Assembly: GCA_016842085.1 (NCBI GenBank) | Contig: JAEVEX010000044.1 | Location: 124,001 to 188,000 of the forward strand | From: Candidatus Thermoflexus tengchongensis | Lineage (GTDB): Bacteria; Chloroflexota; Anaerolineae; Thermoflexales; Thermoflexaceae | Direction: 5' to 3' | DNA length: 64,000 nt | In this document: one piece after another, positions 1 to 9,734 of the stretch | Position numbering within the stretch: position 1 is the first letter of the stretch | Layout of the letters: each line of letters opens with the position of its first letter | Program-made: the position numbers and the translations under genes | Notes under the pieces: generated by a model | Seen by the model: only the letters and a program-made list of their open reading frames with translations | Database searches by the model: none | What the model was told of the DNA's origin: nothing

Positions 1-2897
1 ACCAGGAAATCCCCTTCCTGCAACAGGCGTGCGGTCGCTGGATATTCCGACAGAGGATAATGACGGCCGATCTCCGGTGGAGAGGGATCTTCCACCAGTC
101 GCTCCGGGGGGGTGTAATCCGCGTAAACCACAAGCGCATCGCCCGAGGGGTTCAGGAGCGAGATGGTGCAGTTGGTGACCTGGAGCACACTGGCCAGATG
201 ACGGGATGCCTGCCAGAGGACTTCCTCCGTGCTGGTGGTGGAAGCCGCCAGGGCGGCTCCCACCACCAGCGCGCCCAGATCCCGGATCCGTCGCTGGGTC
301 TCCTGATACAGGGCCGCATTCTGGAAGGCGATGGCCGCATGGAAGGCCAGAAGCTGCATAGCTTCCAGTTCTTCCGCCTGAAAATCCCTCGCGGTATCGA
401 CCATGAGCGCGAGATAACCCAGAATCCGCTCCCCATGCGGCAGCGATGCCATCCACACCTGAGCCTCCGGGCCCTCGCCGGGCCATCCCGCATCTCCGCC
501 CTTCGAAAGCAGGCGCGGTCCAACCGGTTGCTCTCCGAAAAGGGCAGCCCATTTCCCATGAGACAGGCGCTGCCCGGGAGGGCATCGACCCGGATCCGTC
601 GTTGCGCGCAGAACCAGATCCCCCCCGGAGGCATCCCACAGCCAGATCTGGGCGCTCTCCGCATCGAAAAGTTCGCAGGCCACCCGGACCGTTCGATCGA
701 GGATGATCTCCGGATCCATCTCGCTGGCCAGCTGGGCCATCGCCCGGTTCAGCCGGGCCATGAGCTGGCTCCGACGACGCTCCCGCTGGCTCATTCGAGC
801 CGTTTCCAGGATCGTCCCCAACTGATCGGTGATCGCCGTGATGAACGTCTGCTCCGGGGGAGTTAGCCGCTCGGGATGGGAAGAGGCCAGGCCCAGCAAG
901 CCGATCGTTCGGTCCTGGGCCCGAAGCGGAGCCAGGACCAGGGCGCGAAGGCCCCCCGGCCAGCCTGCTTCAGGCGACAGATGGATCTGGACTCGATCGG
1001 CCTGAAATGCCTGGTCCAGCATCGCCGGAGGCAACTGTTCGATCAGCGTCCGCACCGCTTCTGGATCGCGTCCCCGCACATACCATCCTTTCCCTTCACC
1101 CTCCGACAGGAGCAACCATCCGCCCTCGAAGCCCAGGCCCTCCAGAAGCCGTCCCAGGGCTTCCTCAGCCAGCCGGGAGACGTCAGGGATCAGGCTGGAC
1201 AGGCCGATCATCGCCTGGAAAGCGGCAAGCTCGCGGCTTATTCGCCGGGATTGCTCCAGCAACCAGAAGACATAGATTGTAGAGGCGAGCAGCCCGCCCA
1301 GGGCCTCCATAAGACGCGCCTCCACCTCCGTCCTCTCGGAGATCGGCTGGCTTCGTCCGAGAATCACCAGGCCCAGCGGGCGGCCAGCGAAGCGCAGCGG
1401 AATCCCATCGACAGAGGCGAAGGCAGAGGCAGGCAGCAGCTCCTTCAGAGGGTCCGGAAGACGTTCCCACAGGATCCCATGAAAACCCTGCATTCCTATC
1501 AAAACCTGCAAATCCCTCTGCGCAACCTGAGGAACCCATTCCCCAGGCTCCCCCGTCGAACGGATGGCAATGGATGCGGGAAGGGAAGAGCGGGCCTCGT
1601 CCGGCAGGAGAAGGATCCCGGTCTCCGCGCGGGCCAGTTTCAGGATGATTCGCAGGGCCAGGCGCAGCCACTCCTCCACATCGGTAGCCTGAGCGATCTC
1701 GCGACCGGTCTCCGAAACCTGGGCGATCACCTGACGATATTGTTCCAGCTCTGCCTGGACAGAGCGCAAACTCCTGGCGGTCACCAGGGCGATCGCGATT
1801 TGATTGGCGATCAGGGTCAGCAGATCGCGTTCCAGAGAGAAGGCCGGACGAGGCCATCGGTAGCCAAAGGCCAGAAGACCAATCGGGGTTCCCTGATGGA
1901 TCAGGGGGAGCATCACCAGTGTGCGAACACCGATCGACTCCACAATCTCCCGGGTGATGGGCGCCAGTAAAGCCGTCCGGGTATCCTCGATATACCAGGC
2001 ATAGCGATGGGCCAGGAAGGCCATATAGGTGGGCTCATCCATCTCCAGATGGCCGAACCGGGCCGGGAACCCCTCATCCAGGCCGAAGCCGATCAACAAA
2101 TCCAGGTGCCGGCCCTGAACCTGATAAGCTACTCCCACCTCAGCCCTCCATGTTTCCATCAGCAGATGAAGCGCGCTGGACATGAGAGCCCGGGGATCAT
2201 GGAGATGATGGCCGAGCTCGGCCAGCATCCCCAGGGTCTGGGAGAGCTCCCGCTGAAGTCGCTCCTCCGCGCTTGAGGCGATCTGACGAATCACACCCCA
2301 GGAGGGACCCGGGGTGGCCAGCCAGCGGGCCTGACCGCGCTCCCCCTGGGATCCGAGAACGATCTCCCAGATCATCGGAAGGCCCTCGTCAAAAAGCCGG
2401 CGCCACGCCTCTTCCAGCACGCCCCGTTGAGACAGGCCGATCCACTCCCAGAGCGGGCGCTCCAGGAAGTTCGCGCGCGGAATCTGCCAGAAAGAGGAGG
2501 CGGCGGCGTTCAGCCAGAGGATCTTCCCCTCCGGATCCAGCACATAAATGGGCTCTCTCTGGGCCTCCCATTGGACCAGACGCTCAACCGGGATCATGGG
2601 GTCCAGATGAAGCTGAAGGGTATGCGGGGAGCGCCCTGCCGTAGCGATAAAGCGATAGGGGAACGCCCGAGGGGTCAACCAGAGATATCCCGCAGAAGGT
2701 TCCCTCTTCCGGATCCCTTCTTCCAGAGCCGACCAGGAGGGAGCGATTCTCAGGATGCACTCGGTCGCCCGAAGAGGTCCATGACGCTCCAGCCACGCCT
2801 CCAGGACGGCAGCGAGCCGTTCATCCGGGAGGAGGCGATCGCTGCGCAGATTCAGACGAGCTGTGAATGCACCGGAAATCCTTTTTTGCCGGCCCAT
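1..2897 (-). CDS. PAS/multi-GAF sensor protein, 3' end outside window
   Basis: The minus frame is open from the ATG at 2897 to the window edge, giving about 965 residues with the C-terminus cut off. Residues ~100-215 resemble a PAS domain (LDPEGKILWLNAAA core). Five GAF-like units follow at about 225-390, 400-560, 570-720, 735-885 and 895 onward, recognisable by repeated helices such as DVEEWLRLALRIILKLARAE and by sheets such as GVRTLVMLPLIHQGTPIGLL. GAF/PAS chains sense small ligands, redox state or light and pass the signal to a kinase, cyclase or phosphatase domain. That output domain is not in view, so its type is unknown. ATG 2897 has GAGGAG 6 nt upstream; the alternative ATG at 2903 would abut it. 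No transmembrane segment was seen, so it is probably cytoplasmic. It lies downstream of secA on the same strand, separated by a repeat-rich gap. Confidence 0.85.
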   Translation of the reverse strand, partial: MGRQKRISGAFTARLNLRSDRLLPDERLAAVLEAWLERHGPLRATECILRIAPSWSALEEGIRKREPSAGYLWLTPRAFPYRFIATAGRSPHTLQLHLDPMIPVERLVQWEAQREPIYVLDPEGKILWLNAAASSFWQIPRANFLERPLWEWIGLSQRGVLEEAWRRLFDEGLPMIWEIVLGSQGERGQARWLATPGPSWGVIRQIASSAEERLQRELSQTLGMLAELGHHLHDPRALMSSALHLLMETWRAEVGVAYQVQGRHLDLLIGFGLDEGFPARFGHLEMDEPTYMAFLAHRYAWYIEDTRTALLAPITREIVESIGVRTLVMLPLIHQGTPIGLLAFGYRWPRPAFSLERDLLTLIANQIAIALVTARSLRSVQAELEQYRQVIAQVSETGREIAQATDVEEWLRLALRIILKLARAETGILLLPDEARSSLPASIAIRSTGEPGEWVPQVAQRDLQVLIGMQGFHGILWERLPDPLKELLPASAFASVDGIPLRFAGRPLGLVILGRSQPISERTEVEARLMEALGGLLASTIYVFWLLEQSRRISRELAAFQAMIGLSSLIPDVSRLAEEALGRLLEGLGFEGGWLLLSEGEGKGWYVRGRDPEAVRTLIEQLPPAMLDQAFQADRVQIHLSPEAGWPGGLRALVLAPLRAQDRTIGLLGLASSHPERLTPPEQTFITAITDQLGTILETARMSQRERRRSQLMARLNRAMAQLASEMDPEIILDRTVRVACELFDAESAQIWLWDASGGDLVLRATTDPGRCPPGQRLSHGKWAALFGEQPVGPRLLSKGGDAGWPGEGPEAQVWMASLPHGERILGYLALMVDTARDFQAEELEAMQLLAFHAAIAFQNAALYQETQRRIRDLGALVVGAALAASTTSTEEVLWQASRHLASVLQVTNCTISLLNPSGDALVVYADYTPPERLVEDPSPPEIGRHYPLSEYPATARLLQEGDFL

Positions 2898-2984
2898 CCC
2901 CATCTCCTCATCCCGAATCCAGATTGCGCACTCCAGCAGGGGCAGGCTCAGGAGCCCATAGGCATTTCCATGCTCTCAGCGACC

Positions 2985-3075
2985 GGTCGGGGCTGAAGCC
3001 CCTCCTACCCAGCTCTCGATGCCCCGCCGAGCCCTTGATCACCACCGGTAGGAGCCGCTTCAGCGGCGACTCCTG
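2985..3075. repeat. Pair of inverted GTAGGAG..GCTTCAGC palindromic elements
   Basis: Two related elements face each other. One (2985-3009) contains the self-complementary core GGGGCTGAAGCCCC and ends in CTCCTACC. The other (3048-3075) reads GTAGGAG, then the core CCGCTTCAGCGG, then CGACTCCT. Together they form an imperfect large stem-loop between secA and the GAF gene. The layout is that of REP/BIME-like extragenic palindromes, and it may act as a terminator or mRNA stabiliser. Confidence 0.6.
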
Positions 3076-3078
3076 CAT

Positions 3079-6000
3079 TCATCGGCGACGACGTTCGGCG
3101 GTCGATGGGGGAACCGGAGTCGTTCCCGGCAGAGGGGGCGCCCCCGGCCGGCCATGGCAATGCTTATACTTCTTGCCGCTACCACATGGGCATGGATCGT
3201 TCCGCCCGATGGAGCGGGACGCAGCCTCCGGTTGAACCTGTGCCCGGGACCCGGAGGTGCCCCGGCGTTCCCGGGCCAGGGCCTGGCCAGTGGGCGCGAT
3301 CAGGAAGAGCCGCCGCACCGTTTCCGCCCGGATGTTGTTCAGCAGATCCTGGAACATCTCAAAGGCCCGTCGCTTGTATTCGACCAGCGGATCCCGCTGC
3401 CCGAAAGCCTCCAGCCCGATCCCCTGCCGCAGGTTCTCGATCGCCGTGAGATAGTCTACCCATAGTTGACCGATCAGGCTGAGCAACAGGTTACGGGCAG
3501 CAGTGGAAAAGGCCCGGCGTCCGAAGAACCGGATGGCATCTTCCTGGAGCTCCGGCTCCCAGCGTCCGAAGGGCGTTTCCGCCACCATCTCCCAGCGCTC
3601 CGCCCCCAGCCAGTTCATCAGGCTGAGGCGGGTCGCTTCCTCCAGATCGATGGGTCGCTGTTCCATCATCGAAACCCATATCGAACGGCCCAGCTCCTCC
3701 TCGCGGGCCTCCAGCACCCCCCGGAGATGCTCCAGGATCCGCGGGCCCCGCTCCGATGCGGGGATCTCCTCTAACAGCTGTCCAGCCAGATAGGAGAGCG
3801 GGAACACCACCTGCGCATACGTCACCCGTTGATGGGTCCGCGTATCAAAGGCGGTCTGCCGGGTGAACTGGGCTTCCCAGAGCGCCTGCGCCAGCGTGGC
3901 CGGATCCCGCTGCCCATTCAGGCGATCAGCCAGGATCCCTTCCACCTCCCGAAGGTGGGCCTCCAGCCGGGCCCGGGTTTCCTGCAGGATCCCCTCGCGG
4001 ATGATCTCCGCCAGCTCCTCCCACGGGGCCTCCAGCAGATCCATCTCCCGGAGGGTGAGCCCAACCCCCGCCCGTCGGGCCGCCGCGGTGAGGGCCTGCA
4101 TGCGCAGCGTGCGATGTCCGGCTTCCCGCACCGCCTCCATCAAACGCTCGCGCACCTCCTCCGGCGCGGTGGCCCGCAGGCCTTCCAGCCGGATCTCCAG
4201 ACCGGTCAGCTCGCGCACTCGCTCCAGGAGGTTACGCAGATTCAACCCCTGGCGGCTTTCCGAGCCTTCCTGAAGCCAGTCCTCAAACGCCCGCTCCGCT
4301 GCATCCACCCAATCCGAGAGGGTATCCCGGCTGCGCTCCGCCACCGCCTGGACGGCCCGGGCGGCCGCTTCGGCCCAGTGAGCGGCCGCCGCCTGCGCCG
4401 CCTCACGAAGCAATCCGGTGACCTCCTGGAGGGAAGGCTCACCGGACGTTAGGCGCTCCAGGAGCAGGGCCAGGCTGAAGGACGGAAGGAACCGGCCATC
4501 GCTCAGCACCATAGGAGGCTGAACGCTGTCCAGCCACTCGATGACCTTCCATCCCTCGCCGGGCTTCATCTGTTGAAGCCGGCGTCCGACCTCTGCTTCC
4601 ACCATCGCCCAGAGATCGTCATGGAGATCGTCCCGCAGGAGCAACCGGAGGCGCTGGCCGTAGATCAGCTCGCGCTGGCGGTTCAGCACATCGTCATATT
4701 CCAGCAGGTGCTTGCGGATATCGAAGTTGTAGCCTTCAACCCGCCGCTGGGCCTCCTCAATGGTTTTGTTCAGCCAGGGATGCTCCAGCGGCTCATCGTC
4801 ATCTCCCCACACGCGCTCCATCCAGCCTCGCAGGCGATCCCCGGCGAACCGTCGGAGCAGATCGTCCTCCAGGGAGAGATAGAAGCGGGAGGAGCCTGGA
4901 TCTCCCTGACGGCCAGCGCGGCCGCGCAGCTGGTTATCGATCCGCCGCGCCTCGTGGCGCTCGGTGCCGAGCACGTGAAGGCCCCCCAGAGCCTTCACCG
5001 TGCGCTCACCCTCAATGTGCTCCAGGAAGCGCTGTACCGCTTCCCGATACAGCCCATATTGAGAGGGATCCAGCCGGCGCAGCGCCTCCGCTCGTTCCTC
5101 AAACGTCATCTCATAGGGGTTGAACCCGGCCCGGCGCAGGACCCGGTTGACATCCCCCAGGATCTCCTCTGGCAACTCGCCGCCCAGTTTGATATCCACA
5201 CCGCGCCCCGCCATATTGGTGGCGATGGTCACCGCTCCGACCCGGCCCGCCTGAGCGATGATGCGGGCCTCCCGATCGTGGTGACGCGCGTTCAGTACCT
5301 CATGGGGAACCCCATGCTCCAGGACACGCCGGAGCCGATCCGGATGATCCACCCGCCACAACGCCATCAGGCGCTCCAGATTGGCCGGGGACAACGGGTC
5401 CGGATCCAGCCCCAGGGCCCGGGCCCAGGATCGGAGCTTCCCCATGGGCAGTTTCTCCGGCGGCTGGCCAAGAAGCCCCCGCTCCTCTTCGGAGAGCGGG
5501 ACCTCCTCCCCCTGGGTCTCGCGACGTCGCAACGCATCCTTCACCAGGTCCACCAGCGCCAGCCAGCGCAGGCCCTCCGCCTGCAGACGCCTGCTCAGGT
5601 AATCCGAGGCCTCCACGGAAGTGGTCCCCACCAGCACCGGCCGGCCCATCGTGTGCATCTGGACGATCTCCCGGAGGATCGCCCGGTGCTTGGCCTCCTT
5701 CGTCCGATAAATCACATCCGGATGATCCACGCGGATCATCGGACGGTGGGTCGGGATGACCAACATCCAGACCGTAGATCTTCTGGAACTCCTCCGCCTC
5801 CGTCGCCGCGGTGCCGGTCATCCCGGCCAGCTTCTCATACATGCGGAAGTAGTTCTGGATCGTGATCGTGGCATAGGTGACGTTCTCCGGGCGGATGGGC
5901 ACGCCCTCTTTCGCTTCAATCGCCTGGTGGAGGCCATCAGACCAGCGGCGGTCCGGCATCAGGCGGCCGGTGAACTCGTCGATGATCACCACCTGACGTC

Positions 6001-7150
6001 CCTGCACGATGTAGTCCCGGTTGCGATGATACAGGAACTGAGCTTTGAGGGCCTGTTCCAGGTGGTGGATCATCTTCATCTGCTCAGGGGTAAGCTCCTC
6101 CGGGCGCTCCGGATCGAAGAGCGGCTTGCCGATGAGCTGTTCAACCCGATCGTAGCCGGAATCGGTGAGATGGACCGTCCGGTGCTTCTCATCGATCTCG
6201 TAATCGCCGGGCCGCAGCTGCTTCACGATCTGAGCCCAGCGGATGTATTCCTCGGTCGCCTCCTCCGCTGGTCCACTGATGATCAGCGGTGTCCGCGCCT
6301 CATCGATCAGGATGTTATCCACCTCGTCCACGATGGCGTAACGGTGCGGGCGCTCCAGCCGCTGAACCCGCGCCTCCAGGGTGAAGGCCATATTATCCCG
6401 AAGGTAATCGAAGCCGAATTCATTGTTCGTTCCGTAGGTGATATCCGCCAGGTAAGCTTCCTTCCGTGAGACAGGGCGCAGCTGGGCGAAATCCTCCTTC
6501 CCCCCGTCGTAATCGGGATCATAGATGTAGGCATTGCCCTCCCCGGCCTGCAACAGGCCCACCCGGAGGCCCAGCATGTGATAGATCGGCCCCATCCAGC
6601 GGGTATCCCGTCGGGCCAGGTAATCGTTCACGGTCACCAGATGGGCACCCAGCCCCAGCAGGGCGTTGAGATAGAGGGGAAGGGTGGCGACCAGGGTTTT
6701 CCCTTCGCCGGTCTTCATCTCGGCGACCTTGCCGAAGTGAAGCGCGATGCCGCCCAGCAACTGCACGTCGTAATGACGCAACCCCAGGGTCCGCTTTGAA
6801 GCCTCCCGCACGGCGGCGAAGGCCTGAGGCAGGAGTTCCTCCAGGATCGCCTCCTCCGCCTGGCGCAACTCGGAGAGGCGTTGCTTCATATCGTATTCCA
6901 GCTGGGTGCGCCGGTCCGGATCGCGCTCCACCAGCCAGGCCAGATAGGCCCGGCGATAGGCCTCCCGATGGCCGGCGATCGCCTCCGCAATCCGCGCCCG
7001 GAACCGATCCGTCATCGCTCGCAATTCGGCATCCGTCAACGCTTCGAACTCCGGCTCCAGGCGGTTAATGGCCTCGACCAGGGGAGCCCACCGGCGTAAC
7101 CAGCGGTCGGAGGGATCTCCCAGAATCTTTCCCAGGATCTGTTTCAACAT
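3079..7150 (-). CDS. secA: SecA preprotein translocase ATPase, unusually long and frameshifted
   Basis: SecA is the cytoplasmic motor that drives preproteins through SecYEG. The ATG at 7150 ([12 protein letters not shown]) has AGAGGAAGG just upstream. Walker A GEGKT lies at residues 148-152, the [14 protein letters not shown] segment and the PPXD region follow, and the chain ends with a zinc-binding SEC-C tail ([14 protein letters not shown]). The frame breaks near 5760: the upstream frame ends its homology at KIYGLDV and the downstream frame resumes at VIPTHRP. One extra base or two missing bases explain this. The joined product is ~1,356 residues, against ~800-1,000 usually seen. Extra sequence sits in the N-terminal region (~50 residues), in NBD2 (5310-5580, ~90 residues) and in the helical scaffold/wing region (within 3480-4650, ~270 residues). 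SecA is essential, so an assembly or sequencing error, or frameshifting in translation, is more likely than true loss. Confidence 0.9.
5756..5768 (-). other. Frameshift site inside secA
   Basis: On the coding strand the sequence GGTCTGGATGTTGGTCATCC reads GLDV-GHP in the upstream frame and VIPT in the downstream frame. Removing one G of the GG doublet, or adding two bases, restores GLDV(x)VIPTHRP, which matches the conserved SecA segment after TGTA. No classical slippery heptamer is visible here. Confidence 0.8.
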
Positions 7151-7363
7151 CGCCTTCCTCTCAGACATAATTTGGACAAAGTCCGATCCACGCCATAAGG
7201 GGAGCCTGCTCTCCCCCAAAGAGGGAATGGAGGGCACCGGAACATGGCCTTTGAAGAGACGCCCGCATTCCCTCCGGATTCCGCACGCTCGCCCTGGATC
7301 CAGCTATTAAGTTTAACTCAGAATATTCAACTGGACTCTGGACAGCAGGAAAGAGTCCGGAGG

Positions 7364-7396
7364 CATGGGGAGCTTGCCCCTTCTTCCTTCCCCGCG
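7364..7396 (+). repeat. AGCTTGCCC-type intergenic element, copy 1
   Basis: The element starts CATGGGGAGCTTGCCCC and is followed by CCTTCCCCGCG. Similar blocks occur at 7514-7546 (diverged) and on the minus strand at 26090-26120. Copy 1 continues into CGCGCGGAGGAAGG, which can pair with the CCTTCCCCGCG segment. Confidence 0.5.
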
Positions 7397-7477
7397 TCGC
7401 TACGCGCGGAGGAAGGCGATACTTTTTGGGATGGGCGGGTGCGCCTACCCCAGGGGAGCCAGATGCAAATCCTAAGC

Positions 7478-7483
7478 TATAAT
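7478..7483 (+). promoter_or_regulatory. TATAAT -10 box upstream of cvpA-like gene
   Basis: A consensus TATAAT stands 170 bp upstream of the CvpA-like start. No clear -35 hexamer is present at 16-18 bp, so this is weak support for a promoter. Confidence 0.3.
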
Positions 7484-7513
7484 GAAACCGATCTTCGGAA
7501 GAGAGTCACGGGG

Positions 7514-7546
7514 CACAGGAAGCTTGCCCTCGCTCCCTTCCCCGCG
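7514..7546 (+). repeat. AGCTTGCCC-type intergenic element, copy 2
   Basis: This is a diverged copy of the 7364 element: the AGCTTGCCC core is kept, followed by CCCTTCCCCGCG. A GGGGAAGGG segment about 15 nt further can pair with CCCTTCCCC. Confidence 0.45.
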
Positions 7547-7653
7547 CTCCTCTGCAGCCTGGGGAAGGGAACACAGAGGGAGGAGCGCCTGGGTTCCGGT
7601 CACTCCGGTGGCCCCTGCTGTGCCGGTTCCTGATTTCGGAAGGGGAGGAGCCC

Positions 7654-8196
7654 ATGATTTTCGATCTGGTGCTGGTTCTCGGGGCGCTGATCAGCGGGTT
7701 TATCGGAGGACGCAGAGGGCTGGTCAAGCAGATCCTGAGCCTGGCCTCTGTCTATCTCTCCATGTTGCTCGCGATCGGCTTTCAGGATCTCCTGGTGGGG
7801 GCTTTCACCCGGGCCGTGGGGCTGATCACCGTAGAAACCTCTATATTCTTTTTTGCCATCATCTTCCTGATCGCCTACATCGGGCTGGAACTTTTGAATT
7901 TCGCTTTCTATCGACAGACTCACCTAACGGCCCTGGGCTTGATAGATTACCTTCTGGGCGGGCTCTGCGGGCTCCTCTGGTGGCTGGTCCTGGTCGGAGC
8001 AGTTCTCACGGTGATCTTCTACAGTTTCACGGTCCCCTGGACGTGGCGACTGGCCCCCATCGCCGCTGCGCTCCGCACGGATTTTAACGCATCCATCACG
8101 CTCCCGACCCTGGCGATGCTCTTTAAGAACTATGCCATCATCCCTATTCGACTGTTGATGCACCCTCTTCCCTCCATCCTGACCGGGTGGCCCTGA
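7654..8196 (+). CDS. CvpA-family inner-membrane protein
   Basis: The 180-residue protein is almost entirely hydrophobic, with about four transmembrane segments. It shows the CvpA layout: an N-terminal helix followed by GGRRGLVKQILSLA, and a later LIDYLLGGLCGLLW segment matching the conserved D/G-rich turn. CvpA proteins (named for colicin V production) are membrane proteins whose biochemical role is poorly defined; envelope stress tolerance has been reported in some bacteria. GGAAGGGGAGGA precedes the ATG. It is a single-gene unit divergent from secA and followed by palindromes before the convergent coaBC. The family call is fairly safe; the function is not. Confidence 0.75.
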   Translation: MIFDLVLVLGALISGFIGGRRGLVKQILSLASVYLSMLLAIGFQDLLVGAFTRAVGLITVETSIFFFAIIFLIAYIGLELLNFAFYRQTHLTALGLIDYLLGGLCGLLWWLVLVGAVLTVIFYSFTVPWTWRLAPIAAALRTDFNASITLPTLAMLFKNYAIIPIRLLMHPLPSILTGWP

Positions 8197-8244
8197 GAAG
8201 GATACGCGCCCGCCCTGAATCCGGGAGGACCTACGCCTTGTGAT

Positions 8245-8272
8245 GTAGGGCAACTGCGAGCAGTTGCCCTAC
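8245..8272. repeat. 28-bp palindrome, type A (GTAGGGCAACTGC arms)
   Basis: Perfect 13-bp arms GTAGGGCAACTGC and GCAGTTGCCCTAC enclose a 2-nt loop. It lies 48 bp after the CvpA-like stop and between convergent genes. Other copies are at 16603, 48281 and 61665. A second hairpin (CCTGCACGATGCAGG, 8298-8312) follows within 40 bp. Confidence 0.85.
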
Positions 8273-8458
8273 GCCGCGCCGGGCCCCCGCGAGGAGGCCT
8301 GCACGATGCAGGCGAACAGCCTGCGCTACGCCAAAAACCACATCATTTCTGGTGAACTGCGTAAGTCATGTCCGGGAGGCGGACCGGCTCTTCTTCTGGC
8401 CAGATAGGACGCGTGCAGCGGCCTATGATCCGCAAAATCCCTGGAGGATAACCAGACG

Positions 8459-9685
8459 CTATCCCTTTTCCTGCAGGAGATCGACCACGCGATCCAGGAT
8501 GGCTTCCGCGACGGCCGCCTTACTCATCAGAGGGAGCGGCTCCACGCGTCCCTGGGCGTCGATCAGGGTGACCCGGTTCGTCTCCACGGCAAACCCGGCC
8601 CCCGGCTCGGTGACGTCATTGGCTACAATGAGGTCGAGGCCTTTGGCCTGCAGTTTCGCCCGCGCGTTCTCCACCAGATCCCCGGTCTCGGCCGCGAAGC
8701 CCACCACCACCCGGGGTTTTCCCCGTTCCACCCGGCGTGCCGCCACACCCTCCAGGATATCCACCGTGGCCACGAGCTCAAGGGTCAGCGCGGCGCCCTT
8801 CTTGATCTTCAACGGCTGCATCCGGGCCGGGCGGTAATCGGCCACCGCCGCGGCCATCAACAGGACATCCGCTTCCCCGCATTCCCGCCAGACCGCCTCG
8901 GCCATCTCCGCGGCGGTTCCCACATCAATGCGGCGTGCTCCCACCGGGGTCTCCAGGGCCACGGGGCCAGTGATCAGCACCACCTCGGCGCCGCGATCCA
9001 GAGCCGCCTGGGCCAGGGCGAAGCCCTGCTTTCCAGAGGAGCGGTTCCCGATAAATCGAACCGGATCGATCGGTTCATAGGTGGGGCCCGCCGTCACCAC
9101 CACCCGGTGGCCGGCCAGGGGCCCCTTACGGCCCAGGATCCGTCGGATATGCCCGATGAGCTCCGCGGGCTCGATCATGCGGCCCCAGCCCTCCAGGCCG
9201 GAGGCCATACGCCCATAGGCAGGGCCTGCCACCTCGACCCCTCGCGCCCGCAGGCGCTCCACATTTTCCCGGGTAACCGGGTTCGCCCACATCCCCACAT
9301 CCATGGCCGGGGCGATGAGAATCGGAGCCCGTGTGGACAGACACAGCGCGCTCAACAGATCATCCGCCAGCCCATGGGCCATCTTAGCGATGAAATCGGC
9401 CGTGGCCGGCGCGATGACCACCAGCTCCGCCGCCTCCCCCAGGGTCACATGGGGAATCGCCGTCTCCGGGACGGGTGTCCACAGATCTGTCCACACCGGA
9501 CGACCTGTAAGGGCGTGAAATGTGAGCGGGGCCACGAAGCGGGTGGCCGCAGCGGTCATCACGACATCCACCTGGGCACCTGCCTGAGTCAGTTTGCTGG
9601 CCAGATCTGCGGCTTTATATGCCGCGATGCCGCCGGTGACCCCCAGGATGATCCGCCGCTGTTTGAAAACCGGAATCGGCTCCAC
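8459..9685 (-). CDS. coaBC: Bifunctional phosphopantothenoylcysteine decarboxylase / phosphopantothenate-cysteine ligase
   Basis: CoaBC performs two consecutive steps of coenzyme A synthesis: it joins cysteine to 4'-phosphopantothenate and then decarboxylates the product. The 408-residue length is typical. Residues 1-~190 are the flavoprotein CoaC part (ILGVTGGIAAYKA at the N-terminus, catalytic-type His79 in IPHVTLGEAAE, then APAMDVGMWANP). Residues ~195-400 are the CoaB part (VVVTAGPTYEPIDPVRFIGN, SSGKQGFALA, AAAVADYRP, NDVTEPGAGF). The start is a GTG at 9685 with GGGAG upstream. It lies 49 bp behind xpt on the same strand and is probably the last gene of the fmdB-GT-xpt-coaBC run, ending at a palindrome-rich gap. 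Confidence 0.95.
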   Translation of the reverse strand: MEPIPVFKQRRIILGVTGGIAAYKAADLASKLTQAGAQVDVVMTAAATRFVAPLTFHALTGRPVWTDLWTPVPETAIPHVTLGEAAELVVIAPATADFIAKMAHGLADDLLSALCLSTRAPILIAPAMDVGMWANPVTRENVERLRARGVEVAGPAYGRMASGLEGWGRMIEPAELIGHIRRILGRKGPLAGHRVVVTAGPTYEPIDPVRFIGNRSSGKQGFALAQAALDRGAEVVLITGPVALETPVGARRIDVGTAAEMAEAVWRECGEADVLLMAAAVADYRPARMQPLKIKKGAALTLELVATVDILEGVAARRVERGKPRVVVGFAAETGDLVENARAKLQAKGLDLIVANDVTEPGAGFAVETNRVTLIDAQGRVEPLPLMSKAAVAEAILDRVVDLLQEKG

Positions 9686-9734
9686 GCCCCGCGCTCCCAG
9701 GAAGAATGAGCAAGCCTCATGCGTTCAGAGTCAC

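Larger units (their letters stand above)
7151..7653. other. 503-bp intergenic region between divergent secA and cvpA-like genes
   Basis: No gene is supported here. The stretch holds an AT-rich island at about 7306-7333, two copies of a GC-rich element with an AGCTTGCCC core (7364-7396 and 7514-7546), and a TATAAT hexamer at 7478-7483. Promoters of both divergent genes must lie here, but only the plus-strand -10 box is recognisable. Confidence 0.6.

Noticed and set aside
5756-5768. Programmed ribosomal frameshift in secA
   Set aside because: No slippery heptamer with a downstream pseudoknot was recognised, so it is not claimed; sequence error remains the simpler explanation.
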